Below, one piece after another: positions 28,307 through 36,213 of a stretch of 64,000 nt of DNA (its first letter is position 1; each line of letters opens with the position of its first letter). The translations under genes were made by a program, and so were the position numbers. Source of the stretch: Frigoribacterium sp. PhB24 (GTDB taxonomy: Bacteria > Actinomycetota > Actinomycetes > Actinomycetales > Microbacteriaceae); NCBI RefSeq assembly GCF_003755185.1, contig NZ_RKIC01000010.1, positions 310,001 through 374,000 of the forward strand. The letters are read 5' to 3'. Below the pieces are notes generated by a model. The model had not been told where the DNA came from and ran no database searches. It saw nothing but the letters and a program-made list of their open reading frames with translations.

Positions 28307-28354
28307 TGTCTGGTGCCAATCGGCAGCGGCCCCGGTCGCTCGTCTGGTGGTCAC

Positions 28355-28426
<72 letters not shown>

Positions 28427-28478
28427 CTGGCTGTCTCGGTCCCGTCCCGGTGTGATGCCGGCAGGGCCCGCAGCTTGC

Positions 28479-28552
28479 GGCGGGGTAGCTCAGTTGGTTA
28501 GAGCACACGGCTCATAATCGTGGTGTCGCGGGTTCAAGTCCCGCCCTCGCTA
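28479..28552 (+). tRNA. tRNA-Met (CAT), elongator type
   Basis: Acceptor GGCGGGG pairs with CCTCGCT using two G-U pairs; anticodon loop CTCATAA gives CAT; T-arm GCGGG/CCCGC with loop TTCAAGT. The D-arm and the paired first acceptor position fit an elongator rather than initiator tRNA. It is 52 bp after tRNA-Thr; both are probably one transcript. Confidence 0.94.
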
Positions 28553-28557
28553 CCGCA

Positions 28558-28584
28558 GGCCCGAATCTCTCACGAGTTCGGGCC
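28558..28584 (+). terminator. Terminator after tRNA-Met
   Basis: GGCCCGAA (28558-28565) pairs with TTCGGGCC (28577-28584), followed by TTCG. It lies 5 nt after the tRNA. Confidence 0.75.
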
Positions 28585-28680
28585 TTCGTCGGCGGTCGCC
28601 GCAGACCGTGGGGTGCTCGTCGTCCGGCGGTGGGTCGGGTGCCGGTACGCCGCCTCCAGGTGCCGGGCCTACGATGAGGC

Positions 28681-29799
28681 ATGGCCGTGAGCATCCGCAG
28701 CATCGGCACCGCGGTGCCCCCGACCATCATCCGACAAGACGACGTCCGTGAGATCTTCGCGACGCAGCCCGGCCTCGGTCGCCTCGGGCAGCGCATCGTC
28801 GGCGCCGCGTTCGGGGCTTCGGCCATCGAGACCCGGCACACCGTCGTCGACGAGCTCGACCGCCGGCCGCGCGAGGGCGATCCGACGTTCTACGACGCCG
28901 GGTCGAACGAGATCCTGCGACCCGGCACGGGCGCCCGCAACCAGGTGTACGTCGACCGGTCGCCCGAGCTCTTCCTGGCCGCCGCCCGTGCCGCCCTCGA
29001 GGGTGCGCCCGACCTGGGCCCCGACGACGTCACGCACGTCATCAGCGTGTCGTGCACCGGGTTCTTCGCGCCCGGGCCCGACTACCTGCTCGTGCGGGGT
29101 CTCGGGTTGTCGCCGTCGACCCGGCGTCACCACCTCGGCTTCATGGGCTGTTACGGGGCCTTCCCCGCCCTCGCGGCGGCCCGGGACTTCTGCCTCGCCG
29201 ACCCGGACGCGGTCGTGCTCGTCGTCTGCGCCGAACTCTGCACGCTGCACCTGCGGAGCTCCGACGACCCCGACTCGATCGTGGCCTCGTCCGTGTTCGC
29301 CGACGGAGCGGCCGCCGCGGTGGTGACCGCCCGTCCGGCACCGTCGGGTTCCGTGGTGCTCGACCTCGACGTGCTCGAGACGGTCCTCACCCCGGTCGGC
29401 GAGACCGACATGGCGTGGACCATCGGCGACCTGGGCTTCGACATGGTGCTGAGCAGCTACGTGCCGCAGATCATCGAGCTGCACATCGACTCGGCCCTGG
29501 CGCCGCTCCTCGAGGCCGGCGGCGTCGGCGTGGGTGACGTCGACCTCTGGGCCGTGCACCCGGGCGGGCGCAGCATCCTCGACCGGGTGCAACAACAACT
29601 CGGGCTCACCGACGCCCAGCTCGCGCCCTCGCGCGGGGTGCTGCGCGACTACGGCAACATGTCGAGCGCGACCGTCCTCTTCATCCTCGGCGAACTGCTC
29701 TCCGGACCCGCCGCCGCACCCCGACGTGTGGGCGCCATGGCGTTCGGCCCCGGGTTGACCGTCGAGACCGCGCTGATGACGCGACGCGCGGTCTCGTGA
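28681..29799 (+). CDS. Type III polyketide synthase (chalcone/stilbene synthase family)
   Basis: Homodimeric ketosynthase that extends a fatty acyl or other starter with malonyl-CoA. The 372-residue product has the Cys-His-Asn triad in GFMGCYGAFPAL (~157-168), LWAVHPGG (~298) and YGNMSSAT (~331). Heads a four-gene set with a methyltransferase, a flavin monooxygenase and UbiA. That resembles srsABC of Streptomyces griseus, which makes methylated alkylresorcinol-derived phenolic lipids and quinones; a lipid-type product here is inference. TACGAT at 28670-28675 ends 5 nt before the ATG. Confidence 0.92.
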   Translation: MAVSIRSIGTAVPPTIIRQDDVREIFATQPGLGRLGQRIVGAAFGASAIETRHTVVDELDRRPREGDPTFYDAGSNEILRPGTGARNQVYVDRSPELFLAAARAALEGAPDLGPDDVTHVISVSCTGFFAPGPDYLLVRGLGLSPSTRRHHLGFMGCYGAFPALAAARDFCLADPDAVVLVVCAELCTLHLRSSDDPDSIVASSVFADGAAAAVVTARPAPSGSVVLDLDVLETVLTPVGETDMAWTIGDLGFDMVLSSYVPQIIELHIDSALAPLLEAGGVGVGDVDLWAVHPGGRSILDRVQQQLGLTDAQLAPSRGVLRDYGNMSSATVLFILGELLSGPAAAPRRVGAMAFGPGLTVETALMTRRAVS

Positions 29800-30587
29800 G
29801 CACGACCCGCGCCTCCTCGGCTCCGTCGATCGCGGCGCGGCCGCCCTGGTGGCCCGACCTGTCGCGACGGGGTGTCGACCTCGTCGAGCTGATGGACGAC
29901 CCGGGGTGCGACCTCGGGCTCCTGAACGCCACCTACCGGGCGTTCCCCGTCGTGAACGGTCTCGTCGCGGGGTGGCGTCGGGTGTACCTCCGCCGCCTGC
30001 GCCCGCTGCTGTCGGCGGAGAGCATGACGCGGCTGCTCGACGTCGGGTCGGGCGGCGGCGACCTGGCCCGGGCGATGGCGGGCTGGGCGCGTGGCGACGG
30101 TCTGCTGCTCGAGGTGGTGGCCGTCGACCCCGACGAGCGGGCCCACGACTTCGCGGCGTCGCGTCCCGCTCCGGCCGGTGTGGAGTTCCGACGGGCGTCG
30201 AGCGCAGAGCTCGTCGCGGCCGGTGAGACCTTCGACGTGGTCGTGTCGAACCACGTTCTGCACCACCTCGACGACCGGTCCCGGGAGGCCTTTCTCGACG
30301 ACAGCGCCCGACTGGCCACGCGTCTCGTGCTCCACGCCGACATCGAGCGGGCCCGCGGGGCGTACCTCGCCTACCGGGCGTCGACCTGGCCGTGGCGGAC
30401 CCGCTCGTTCGTCCACGTCGACGGGCTGCTGTCGATCCGTCGCAGCTTCACGCCGGCGGAGCTGATCGACGTGGCCCCCCGCGGCTGGCGCGTCGTGCGG
30501 CAGTGGCCGTTCCGCCTGCTGCTCGTCCGCGAGGTGGGCGCCGGCCCCGTCGACGCCCCCGGAGGCGGTGGCCGTGCGGACGCATGA
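29796..30587 (+). CDS. Class I SAM-dependent methyltransferase (polyketide tailoring)
   Basis: 263-residue methyltransferase; motif I is LLDVGSGGGDLARAMAGWA (~75-93) and VVSNHVLHHLDD matches motif II/post-II. GTG overlaps the polyketide synthase stop by four bases (GTGA), so it very likely acts on that product, as SrsB does in the griseus cluster. The N-terminal codons include a CGCGCCTCCT motif copy (29808-29817) encoding RASS. Confidence 0.85.
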   Translation: MSTTRASSAPSIAARPPWWPDLSRRGVDLVELMDDPGCDLGLLNATYRAFPVVNGLVAGWRRVYLRRLRPLLSAESMTRLLDVGSGGGDLARAMAGWARGDGLLLEVVAVDPDERAHDFAASRPAPAGVEFRRASSAELVAAGETFDVVVSNHVLHHLDDRSREAFLDDSARLATRLVLHADIERARGAYLAYRASTWPWRTRSFVHVDGLLSIRRSFTPAELIDVAPRGWRVVRQWPFRLLLVREVGAGPVDAPGGGGRADA

Positions 30588-31737
30588 CGTCCTGATCGTG
30601 GGCGGCGGACCGGTCGGCGTGATGCTCGCCGCGGCGCTGGCCGACCGTGGCCTCGACGCCGTCGTCTGGGAGGCGCGGGTCGACGATCCGGCGCACTCTC
30701 GCGCCCTCGGCGTGCACCCGCCCTCGATGGACCTTTTCGACCGTCTCGGGCTCGCGGACGAGCTGCTGGCCGACGCCGTCCGCATCAGACGCGGGATCGC
30801 CCGGCGGGGCACCCGGACGGTCGGCGTCGTGCCGTTCGACCGGGCGTCGTCCCGGTGGCCGTTCGTCGTCGCCGTGCCGCAGGACCGCACCGAGGCCGTG
30901 TTGCGAGCGGGGCTCGCGGCGCGGCGGGACGACGCGTTGCGCCGGGGCGTGCGGTTCGTCGGGCTCGAGCAACGCGACGAGGACGTGGTCGTCCGGGGGG
31001 CCGACGACGAGGGCCCGGTGGTCGTCGCCGCCCGGTTCGTCGTCGGGGCCGACGGCACGCGCAGCGCCGTCCGTGCCGCCCTGGGCGTCGACACCAGGGC
31101 GCTTGACCTGCCCGACCGCTACGTGATGGGTGACTTCACGGACGCCACAGACCACGGGTCCGACGCCGTGATCCACCTGGAGCGCACCGGGGTGGTCGAA
31201 TCGTTCCCCCTGCCCGCCGGGCGACGTCGGTTCGTGGTGCACGCCGGTTCGGCGCGCGGGCCGGCCGCCACCGTGACCGCGGACGACGTGGCCGGGCTCG
31301 TGTCCGACCGCACCGGGTCGCCCGTCGACCCGACGACCTCGACCATGACGAGCGCGTTCGGCGTCCGGCGCCGACTGGCCACCCGGACGGTCGTCGGCCG
31401 CGTCGTGCTGATCGGTGACGCCGCCCACGAGATCAGCCCCATCGGGGGCCAGGGCATGAACCTCGGCTGGCTCGACGGACACGCGCTCGAGGCCGTGCTC
31501 GCGGCGGCGGTGAAGCGGAGGGGTGGCCGGGTGCTCGAGCCGACGGCCTTCGGTCGGTTCGAGGCCGACCGTGCTCATGCCGCGGTCCGCGCCGCCCGTC
31601 AGGCCGAGTGGAACACCGCGCTCGGCCGGCCCGTCGGCGGGGGTACCGCCCGGGCCCGTGACCTGGCGCTCGCGGCCGTTCTCCGTGCGCCGAGCCGACA
31701 CCTGCTCGCCTCGGTCTACGCGATGCGCTGGGCCTGA
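30568..31737 (+). CDS. FAD-dependent aromatic monooxygenase (PHBH family)
   Basis: Flavoprotein hydroxylase, up to 389 residues. Motifs: dinucleotide site VLIVGGGPVGVMLAAAL near the N-terminus, VVGADGTRSAVR (DG motif), and VLIGDAAHEISPIGGQGMNLGWLD (GD motif). Probably hydroxylates the polyketide-derived phenol, as SrsC does. It overlaps the methyltransferase by 20 bases at GTG 30568; GTG 30574 is also possible and has better spacing from GGAGG at 30561-30565. Confidence 0.88.
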   Translation: MAVRTHDVLIVGGGPVGVMLAAALADRGLDAVVWEARVDDPAHSRALGVHPPSMDLFDRLGLADELLADAVRIRRGIARRGTRTVGVVPFDRASSRWPFVVAVPQDRTEAVLRAGLAARRDDALRRGVRFVGLEQRDEDVVVRGADDEGPVVVAARFVVGADGTRSAVRAALGVDTRALDLPDRYVMGDFTDATDHGSDAVIHLERTGVVESFPLPAGRRRFVVHAGSARGPAATVTADDVAGLVSDRTGSPVDPTTSTMTSAFGVRRRLATRTVVGRVVLIGDAAHEISPIGGQGMNLGWLDGHALEAVLAAAVKRRGGRVLEPTAFGRFEADRAHAAVRAARQAEWNTALGRPVGGGTARARDLALAAVLRAPSRHLLASVYAMRWA

Positions 31738-31756
31738 GGGCCCCGCGCCGTCCGCC

Positions 31757-31805
31757 CGGCGTGACGCGACGCCACCCGTGTGCGACGCGACTTCGTGTCA
31801 CGCCG
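31757..31805. terminator. Inverted repeat between the monooxygenase and ubiA genes
   Basis: CGGCGTGAC (31757-31765) pairs with GTCACGCCG (31797-31805) across a 31-nt loop, between convergent genes. The loop and right arm resemble, with gaps, the start of the 117-bp repeat arms at 20928 and 22263 (shared blocks CCGTGTGC, CGCGAC, CACGCCG). Confidence 0.5.
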
Positions 31806-32720
31806 TCAGGCGACGATCGTGCCGCCGCTGAGGGCCAGCTGCACCACGAGCAGCACGGCCGCGACCATGATCAACCGGAAGAGGGTGCGGTCGACGCGCC
31901 CCGCGATCACGAGCCGCACGCCGACGAGGGCGATGCCGAGCGTCACGACGGTGCCGACCACCGCCGCGACGAGGCCGGGTGTCGACGCGTCGCCGCCGAG
32001 CTGCCCCGAGAGCAACAGGACCGCCGCGACGGCCAACGCGGCGAAGGCCGTGACGCCCGAGCGGGTGCGCCCGAGGCGGTGCGGCAGCCCCGCGATGCCG
32101 GTCCGGGCGTCGTCCTCGAGGTCGGGCAGCACGTTGGTGAAGTGGATCGCGACACCGAAGACGGCTCCGACCGCCACGGCCCAGGCGGCGGGCGGTGCGG
32201 GCGGGGCGGCGGCGAGGGTGGCGACCGCGGGGAGGAGGCCGAAGCTCACGACGAACGGCACGACGGAGGCCGGCGTGCGCTTGAGTCCCAGGTCGTAGGC
32301 CCACCCCGATGCCACGAGCACGAGGTGCGCCGTACCGGCCGCCGGCCCCAGCGCGTACGACGGCACGAGCATCAGCGCCGCGGAGGCGACCGCGGCGGTA
32401 CGGACGGCCGCCACGCTCACGCGGCCCTGGGCGACCGGCTTGTCGGTCCGGCCCACGGCACGGTCGCGTCCGGCGTCGAGCCAGTCGTTGGCGAAACCGA
32501 TCGAGGCCTGACCGAGCAGGACCGCGAGGGCGAGCAGCACGAGTCGATCGAGGGGCAGCCCCGAGGAGGCGCCCAGCACGACCGCGAGCAGGGTCACCAC
32601 GACCGTCGGCCCCGGATGGGTCGAGCCCAGCAGGGCGGTGACCCGGGCAGCCAGCGTGTCGGGCCGCCGGGTGCCGTGAGGCGTGCCGCGAGACGTGCCG
32701 TGAGGCCCGGGGGAGGTCAT
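31806..32720 (-). CDS. UbiA-family prenyltransferase
   Basis: 304-residue membrane prenyltransferase with the Asp-rich motifs FANDWLDAGRDRAVGR (~70-85) and NVLPDLEDDARTG (~188-200) and about eight membrane segments. Convergent with the type III polyketide genes, so prenylation of that product is plausible but unproven. ATG at 32720 with TAGGGT ending 6 nt upstream on the minus strand. The first ~18 residues come from three 12-bp tandem repeats (32671-32706). Confidence 0.88.
   Translation of the reverse strand: MTSPGPHGTSRGTPHGTRRPDTLAARVTALLGSTHPGPTVVVTLLAVVLGASSGLPLDRLVLLALAVLLGQASIGFANDWLDAGRDRAVGRTDKPVAQGRVSVAAVRTAAVASAALMLVPSYALGPAAGTAHLVLVASGWAYDLGLKRTPASVVPFVVSFGLLPAVATLAAAPPAPPAAWAVAVGAVFGVAIHFTNVLPDLEDDARTGIAGLPHRLGRTRSGVTAFAALAVAAVLLLSGQLGGDASTPGLVAAVVGTVVTLGIALVGVRLVIAGRVDRTLFRLIMVAAVLLVVQLALSGGTIVA
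32671..32706 (+). repeat. Three tandem 12-bp repeats in the ubiA N-terminal codons
   Basis: GTGCCGTGAGGC, GTGCCGCGAGAC, GTGCCGTGAGGC in direct succession. The repeat is a multiple of three bases, so copy changes keep the frame. Confidence 0.8.
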
Positions 32721-32790
32721 CCGCTCACCCTAGACGGCGACGGCGGGCGGCCCGGATGCCGGGCTGGGTCGCGCTGGGCCCGACGCGGAG

Positions 32791-32827
32791 AGGTGCACCC
32801 GAGTCGGGGGAGGACTCGGGTGCACCT
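32791..32827. other. 15-bp stem-loop upstream of ubiA
   Basis: AGGTGCACCCGAGTC (32791-32805) pairs exactly with 32813-32827 around a 7-nt loop. It lies 70 nt upstream of the ubiA start and about 180 nt after the DUF3072 gene, on whose strand it is read. It may be a back-up terminator or a regulatory structure. Confidence 0.6.
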
Positions 32828-32951
32828 TGTCGCACCCTCGGCGCTCGAGGTGCAGGTGGATCAGTACCGGCACGCGCCCGATGAGGGTGCCCACGTCGAG
32901 TTACCATCCCAGACGTGCCTGGAGTGTACGACGGCGCCGGGTGGATGGGAA

Positions 32952-32990
32952 GGGGCCCGGCGCCGGTCTTCGCGGATCGGCCCGGGCCCC
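32952..32990 (-). terminator. Terminator after the DUF3072 gene
   Basis: GGGGCCCGG (32952-32960) pairs with CCGGGCCCC (32982-32990), extended inward by GCCG/CGGC. It starts 16 nt past the DUF3072 stop on the minus strand. Confidence 0.7.
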
Positions 32991-33006
32991 GTCGGGCGGT
33001 GGGGCG

Positions 33007-33372
33007 TCAGGCGCCTCGGCCGGTCTTCTGCTGCAGACGGTCGATGTGCTCGCTGGCCTCGGCCTTGGTCATGTCGGCGGGCAGCTCTTCGCCGGCCTCG
33101 CGGGCCAGGGTGTCGAGGTAGCTCTTCTGCGGGCCGGTGATCGGCTCGTCGCCGGTGACCCAGTCGTCGGGGTCCTTCGAGGCCGTGCTGCCGGCGTCGG
33201 GCCGTGCGCCGCCGAGGGTCTCGCCGTGTGCGGGCGACGAGTTCTCGTCGCGGGCCGTGGCGGCCTGGTCGGTCTGCTCGGTGGTCGTCGTGTCGGTGGT
33301 CGTCGTCTCGTCGGACTCGGCCGCTGCCGGGTCGACGGGGGTGATGTCGGGGTCGATGTTCGCGTCGCTCAT
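33007..33372 (-). CDS. DUF3072 domain protein
   Basis: 121-residue hydrophilic protein. The first ~60 residues are low-complexity and acidic (a TTTTDTTTTEQT run); the C-terminal part DDWVTGDEPITGPQKSYLDTLAREAGEE followed by TKAEASEHIDRLQQKTG is the DUF3072 signature. Function unknown. TACGGT ends 6 nt before the ATG on the minus strand. Divergent from hadA. Confidence 0.88.
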   Translation of the reverse strand: MSDANIDPDITPVDPAAAESDETTTTDTTTTEQTDQAATARDENSSPAHGETLGGARPDAGSTASKDPDDWVTGDEPITGPQKSYLDTLAREAGEELPADMTKAEASEHIDRLQQKTGRGA

Positions 33373-33440
33373 GCCGTGACCGTACGCCGTGCCCCCGACA
33401 CCGGGCCGGGTGTCGTACCCCGCTGGTTAGACTCGTCCGC

Positions 33441-33899
33441 GTGTCCGTGAACCCTGATCTGCAAGGGCGGGTCTTCCCGCCGGCTCCCTCCTACCTGGTG
33501 GGTCGAGAGAAGGTGCGCGAGTTCGCCCGTGCCACCGGCTCGACGAGCCCCTTGTCGCTCGACGTCGAGGCGGCCCGCGCGGCCGGCCACGCGGACGTCG
33601 TCGCCCCGCCGACCTTCGCCGTCGTCGTGCAAGAGGCGACCCTCGCCCAACTGCTCGCCGAGCCCGACGCGGGCATCGACTTCTCGCGCGTCGTCCACGG
33701 CGAGCAGCGCTTCTCGCTCTCGCGACCCATCGTCGCGGGCGATCAGCTCACGGCGACCCTGACCGTCACGAGCGTCAAGACCCTGGGGGGCAACGCGATG
33801 GTCACGGCCTCCTCCGACATGCGCGACGTCGACGGGCAGCACGTGGTCACGGCCGTGTCGACGCTCGTCGTCCGCGGCGACGACGGCGCAGCCGCATGA
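33441..33899 (+). CDS. hadA: MaoC-like N-terminal dehydratase domain protein (HadA type)
   Basis: 152-residue hot-dog-fold protein (FAS1-like dehydratase domain: PPAPSYLVGREKVREFARATG, VAPPTFAVVV, GEQRFSLSRPIVAGD). In mycobacteria HadA pairs with HadB as a 3-hydroxyacyl-ACP dehydratase; here the same arrangement suggests a heterodimer acting in fatty-acyl elongation. GTG start with TAGACT ending 7 nt upstream. Overlaps hadB by four bases. Confidence 0.88.
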   Translation: MSVNPDLQGRVFPPAPSYLVGREKVREFARATGSTSPLSLDVEAARAAGHADVVAPPTFAVVVQEATLAQLLAEPDAGIDFSRVVHGEQRFSLSRPIVAGDQLTATLTVTSVKTLGGNAMVTASSDMRDVDGQHVVTAVSTLVVRGDDGAAA

Positions 33900-34327
33900 G
33901 CGCGCTCGAGGTCGGCCAGGTCGTGGCCGAGAAGACGTACCCCCTGACACGCGACTCGCTGGTGCGGTACGCGGGCGCCTCGGGTGACTTCAACCCCATC
34001 CACTACCGCGACGACGTGGCGGCCGAGGTCGGGCTGCCCGGCGTCCTGGCCCACGGCATGCTGACGATGGGTACCGCCGTGCAGCCCGTCGTCGAGTGGC
34101 TCGAGGGTGCGGGCGACGACGCCGGCGTGCTCGGCTGGGTGTCCGACTACCAGGTGCGCTTCACGCGCCCCGTCGTGGTCGACGCCGCCGCCGGCGCCGA
34201 GATCGCCGTCGTCGCGAAGGTCGGCAAGCTCGACGACGAGGCGGGCACGGCGCGCATCGACCTGACCGTCACGGCGGGTGGCCAGACCGTGCTCGGCAAG
34301 GCCCAGGTCGTGGTGACGCTGGCGTGA
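33896..34327 (+). CDS. hadB: MaoC family dehydratase (HadB type)
   Basis: 143-residue R-specific hydratase/dehydratase. The hydratase-2 motif GDFNPIHYRDDVAAEVGLPGVLAHGMLTMG contains the catalytic Asp and His, so this is the active subunit of the predicted HadAB pair. ATGA overlap with hadA and GTGA overlap with murB make a tight three-gene operon, a common actinobacterial order. Confidence 0.92.
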   Translation: MSALEVGQVVAEKTYPLTRDSLVRYAGASGDFNPIHYRDDVAAEVGLPGVLAHGMLTMGTAVQPVVEWLEGAGDDAGVLGWVSDYQVRFTRPVVVDAAAGAEIAVVAKVGKLDDEAGTARIDLTVTAGGQTVLGKAQVVVTLA

Positions 34328-35415
34328 CGACCTTCGCCGAGCTCACGACGATGCAGGTGGGTGGCGAACCCGCCCGCCTGGTCGAGGCGACGACGACGGA
34401 CGGGCTGCTGGCGGCCGTCCGCGAGGCGTCACTCGGCGACGATCCCTGGTTCGTGCTGGGCGGCGGGTCGAACACGGTCGCCTCCGACGAGCCCTTCGAG
34501 GGCACAGTCGTCCGCGTGGCCACCCGCGGTGTCGAGCGCGTGGACGCCGAGGGCGACCGCGTCCACGTGCGCGTCGCCGCCGGCGAGCCCTGGGACGACC
34601 TCGTGGCGTACACGGTCGAGCAGGGGTGGTCGGGGCTCGAGGCGCTCAGCGGCATCCCCGGCTCCACGGGCGCCTCGCCGATCCAGAACATCGGGGCCTA
34701 CGGTCAAGAGGTCGCATCGACCCTCGTGGCCGTCGACTTCCTCGACGACGACTCGGGTGAATTCGTCCGCATCCCGGCGGCCAACCTCGACCTGGGCTAC
34801 CGCACGAGCGTGTTCAAGAAGGGGCGGCGGGGGGTCGTCACGGCGGTCGAGTTCGCCCTGTCCGACGACGGAGGCGCGAGCGAGCAGGTCGCGTACCCGC
34901 AGCTCGCGAAGGCCCTCGGTGTCGAGCTCGGGTCTCGTGTCTCGGTGGCCGACGTGCGGTCGAGCGTGCTCGCCCTGCGGGCGGCGAAGGGCATGGTGCT
35001 CGACCCCGACGACCGCGACACCGCGTCGAGCGGCTCGTTCTTCACGAACCCCGTCGTGTCGCGGGCCGACGCGTCGAGCCTGCCTGCCGACGCCCCGCGC
35101 TGGCCGACCGGTCCCGAGCCCGAGCGTCGCGTCGTGCCACTCGGCGAAGAACCGGCCGCCCCGGCTCCACGAGCACCGGCCGAGGTCAAGCTCAGTGCGG
35201 CCTGGCTCATCGAGCACGCCGGTGTCGCCAAGGGCTTCCGTCTGCCCGGCTCGCGAGCCGCCGTCTCATCCAAGCACACCCTGGCCCTCACCAACCGCGG
35301 TGGTGCGACGGGCGACGAGGTCGCCGAGCTCGCCCGCTACGTGCAACACCGCGTGCAGTCCGAGTTCGGGGTGCTGTTGCACCCCGAGCCGGTCCTTCTC
35401 GGCCTCTCGCTCTGA
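34324..35415 (+). CDS. murB: UDP-N-acetylenolpyruvoylglucosamine reductase MurB
   Basis: FAD enzyme that reduces UDP-GlcNAc-enolpyruvate to UDP-MurNAc in peptidoglycan precursor synthesis. The 363-residue product is type I MurB: FAD-site VLGGGSNTVASD, GIPGSTGASPIQNIGAYGQEV, GYRTSVFK, catalytic Ser in GSFFTNPV, catalytic Glu in LHPEPVLLG. GTG at 34324 overlaps the hadB stop and gives the normal N-terminus (TTMQVGGEPARLVEA). Confidence 0.95.
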   Translation: MTTFAELTTMQVGGEPARLVEATTTDGLLAAVREASLGDDPWFVLGGGSNTVASDEPFEGTVVRVATRGVERVDAEGDRVHVRVAAGEPWDDLVAYTVEQGWSGLEALSGIPGSTGASPIQNIGAYGQEVASTLVAVDFLDDDSGEFVRIPAANLDLGYRTSVFKKGRRGVVTAVEFALSDDGGASEQVAYPQLAKALGVELGSRVSVADVRSSVLALRAAKGMVLDPDDRDTASSGSFFTNPVVSRADASSLPADAPRWPTGPEPERRVVPLGEEPAAPAPRAPAEVKLSAAWLIEHAGVAKGFRLPGSRAAVSSKHTLALTNRGGATGDEVAELARYVQHRVQSEFGVLLHPEPVLLGLSL

Positions 35416-35502
35416 GGCCGAGGCCCGCTCGACACTGCGTCTCGGGCACGGCATCGCGACCGGTCGGGGTGCGGTGCACGAGACGCGGTGCGGTGGCGGC
35501 CG

Positions 35503-36213
35503 TCAGACTCGCGGCAGAAGTCCGCGCTCGAGCGCCAGTGTGACGGCGCGCGTCCGGTCGTTCACCCCGAGCTTCTCGAAGACGTGCAGCAGGTGTGTCT
35601 TGACCGTCGCCTCGCCGACGAAGAGCCGACGTCCGATCTCGCGGTTCGAACACCCCTCGGCCACGAGGGCGAGCACCTCGGTCTCGCGAGGGCTCAACGG
35701 GCTCGCGGGGCGGACGGAGCCGCCACCGGTCCGAGCACGACCGACGAGTCGGGCGGCCATCGCAGGGGCCAGGGCCACCTGCCCCGCGACCACGGCTCGC
35801 AGGCCGGCCAGGAGCTCGTCCTCGGGCGAGGCCTTGAGCAGGTAGCCGCTCGCTCCGACCTCGATCGCTCGAAGGATGCTGTCGTCCGACTCGTAGGTGG
35901 TGAGGACGACGACGCGGGTGGACGGGTGTCGCGCCAGGACGGCCTCCGTCGCGCCGACCCCGTCGAGGCCCGGCATCCGGAGGTCCATCACGATCAGGTC
36001 GGGTCCGAGCGACTCCGCGAGGGCGACGGCCTCGTGGCCGTCGCTCGCCTGGCCGACGACGGCGAAGTCGTCGGTCGTCGCGAGCAGCGCGGCGATGCCC
36101 TGTCGCACGATCGGGTGGTCGTCGGCCACGAGGGTGCGGTGGACGGACGACGTCACCGGCGTCGTCCGGGCGTCGGTCGGGGCCGTGCCCTCGCCGGTCG
36201 CCGGGACGGTCAC
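35503..36213 (-). CDS. NarL/LuxR-family response regulator
   Basis: 236-residue regulator: receiver domain with phospho-acceptor Asp in LIVMDLRMPGLDG and acidic pair VADDHP; C-terminal GerE helix-turn-helix LSPRETEVLALVAEGCSNREIGRRLFVGEATVKTHL (segments). GTG at 36213 overlaps the kinase TGA by four bases. With the kinase and the ABC-2 exporter upstream it forms a four-gene unit resembling drug- or peptide-responsive systems; probably activates that exporter. Confidence 0.92.
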   Translation of the reverse strand: MTVPATGEGTAPTDARTTPVTSSVHRTLVADDHPIVRQGIAALLATTDDFAVVGQASDGHEAVALAESLGPDLIVMDLRMPGLDGVGATEAVLARHPSTRVVVLTTYESDDSILRAIEVGASGYLLKASPEDELLAGLRAVVAGQVALAPAMAARLVGRARTGGGSVRPASPLSPRETEVLALVAEGCSNREIGRRLFVGEATVKTHLLHVFEKLGVNDRTRAVTLALERGLLPRV

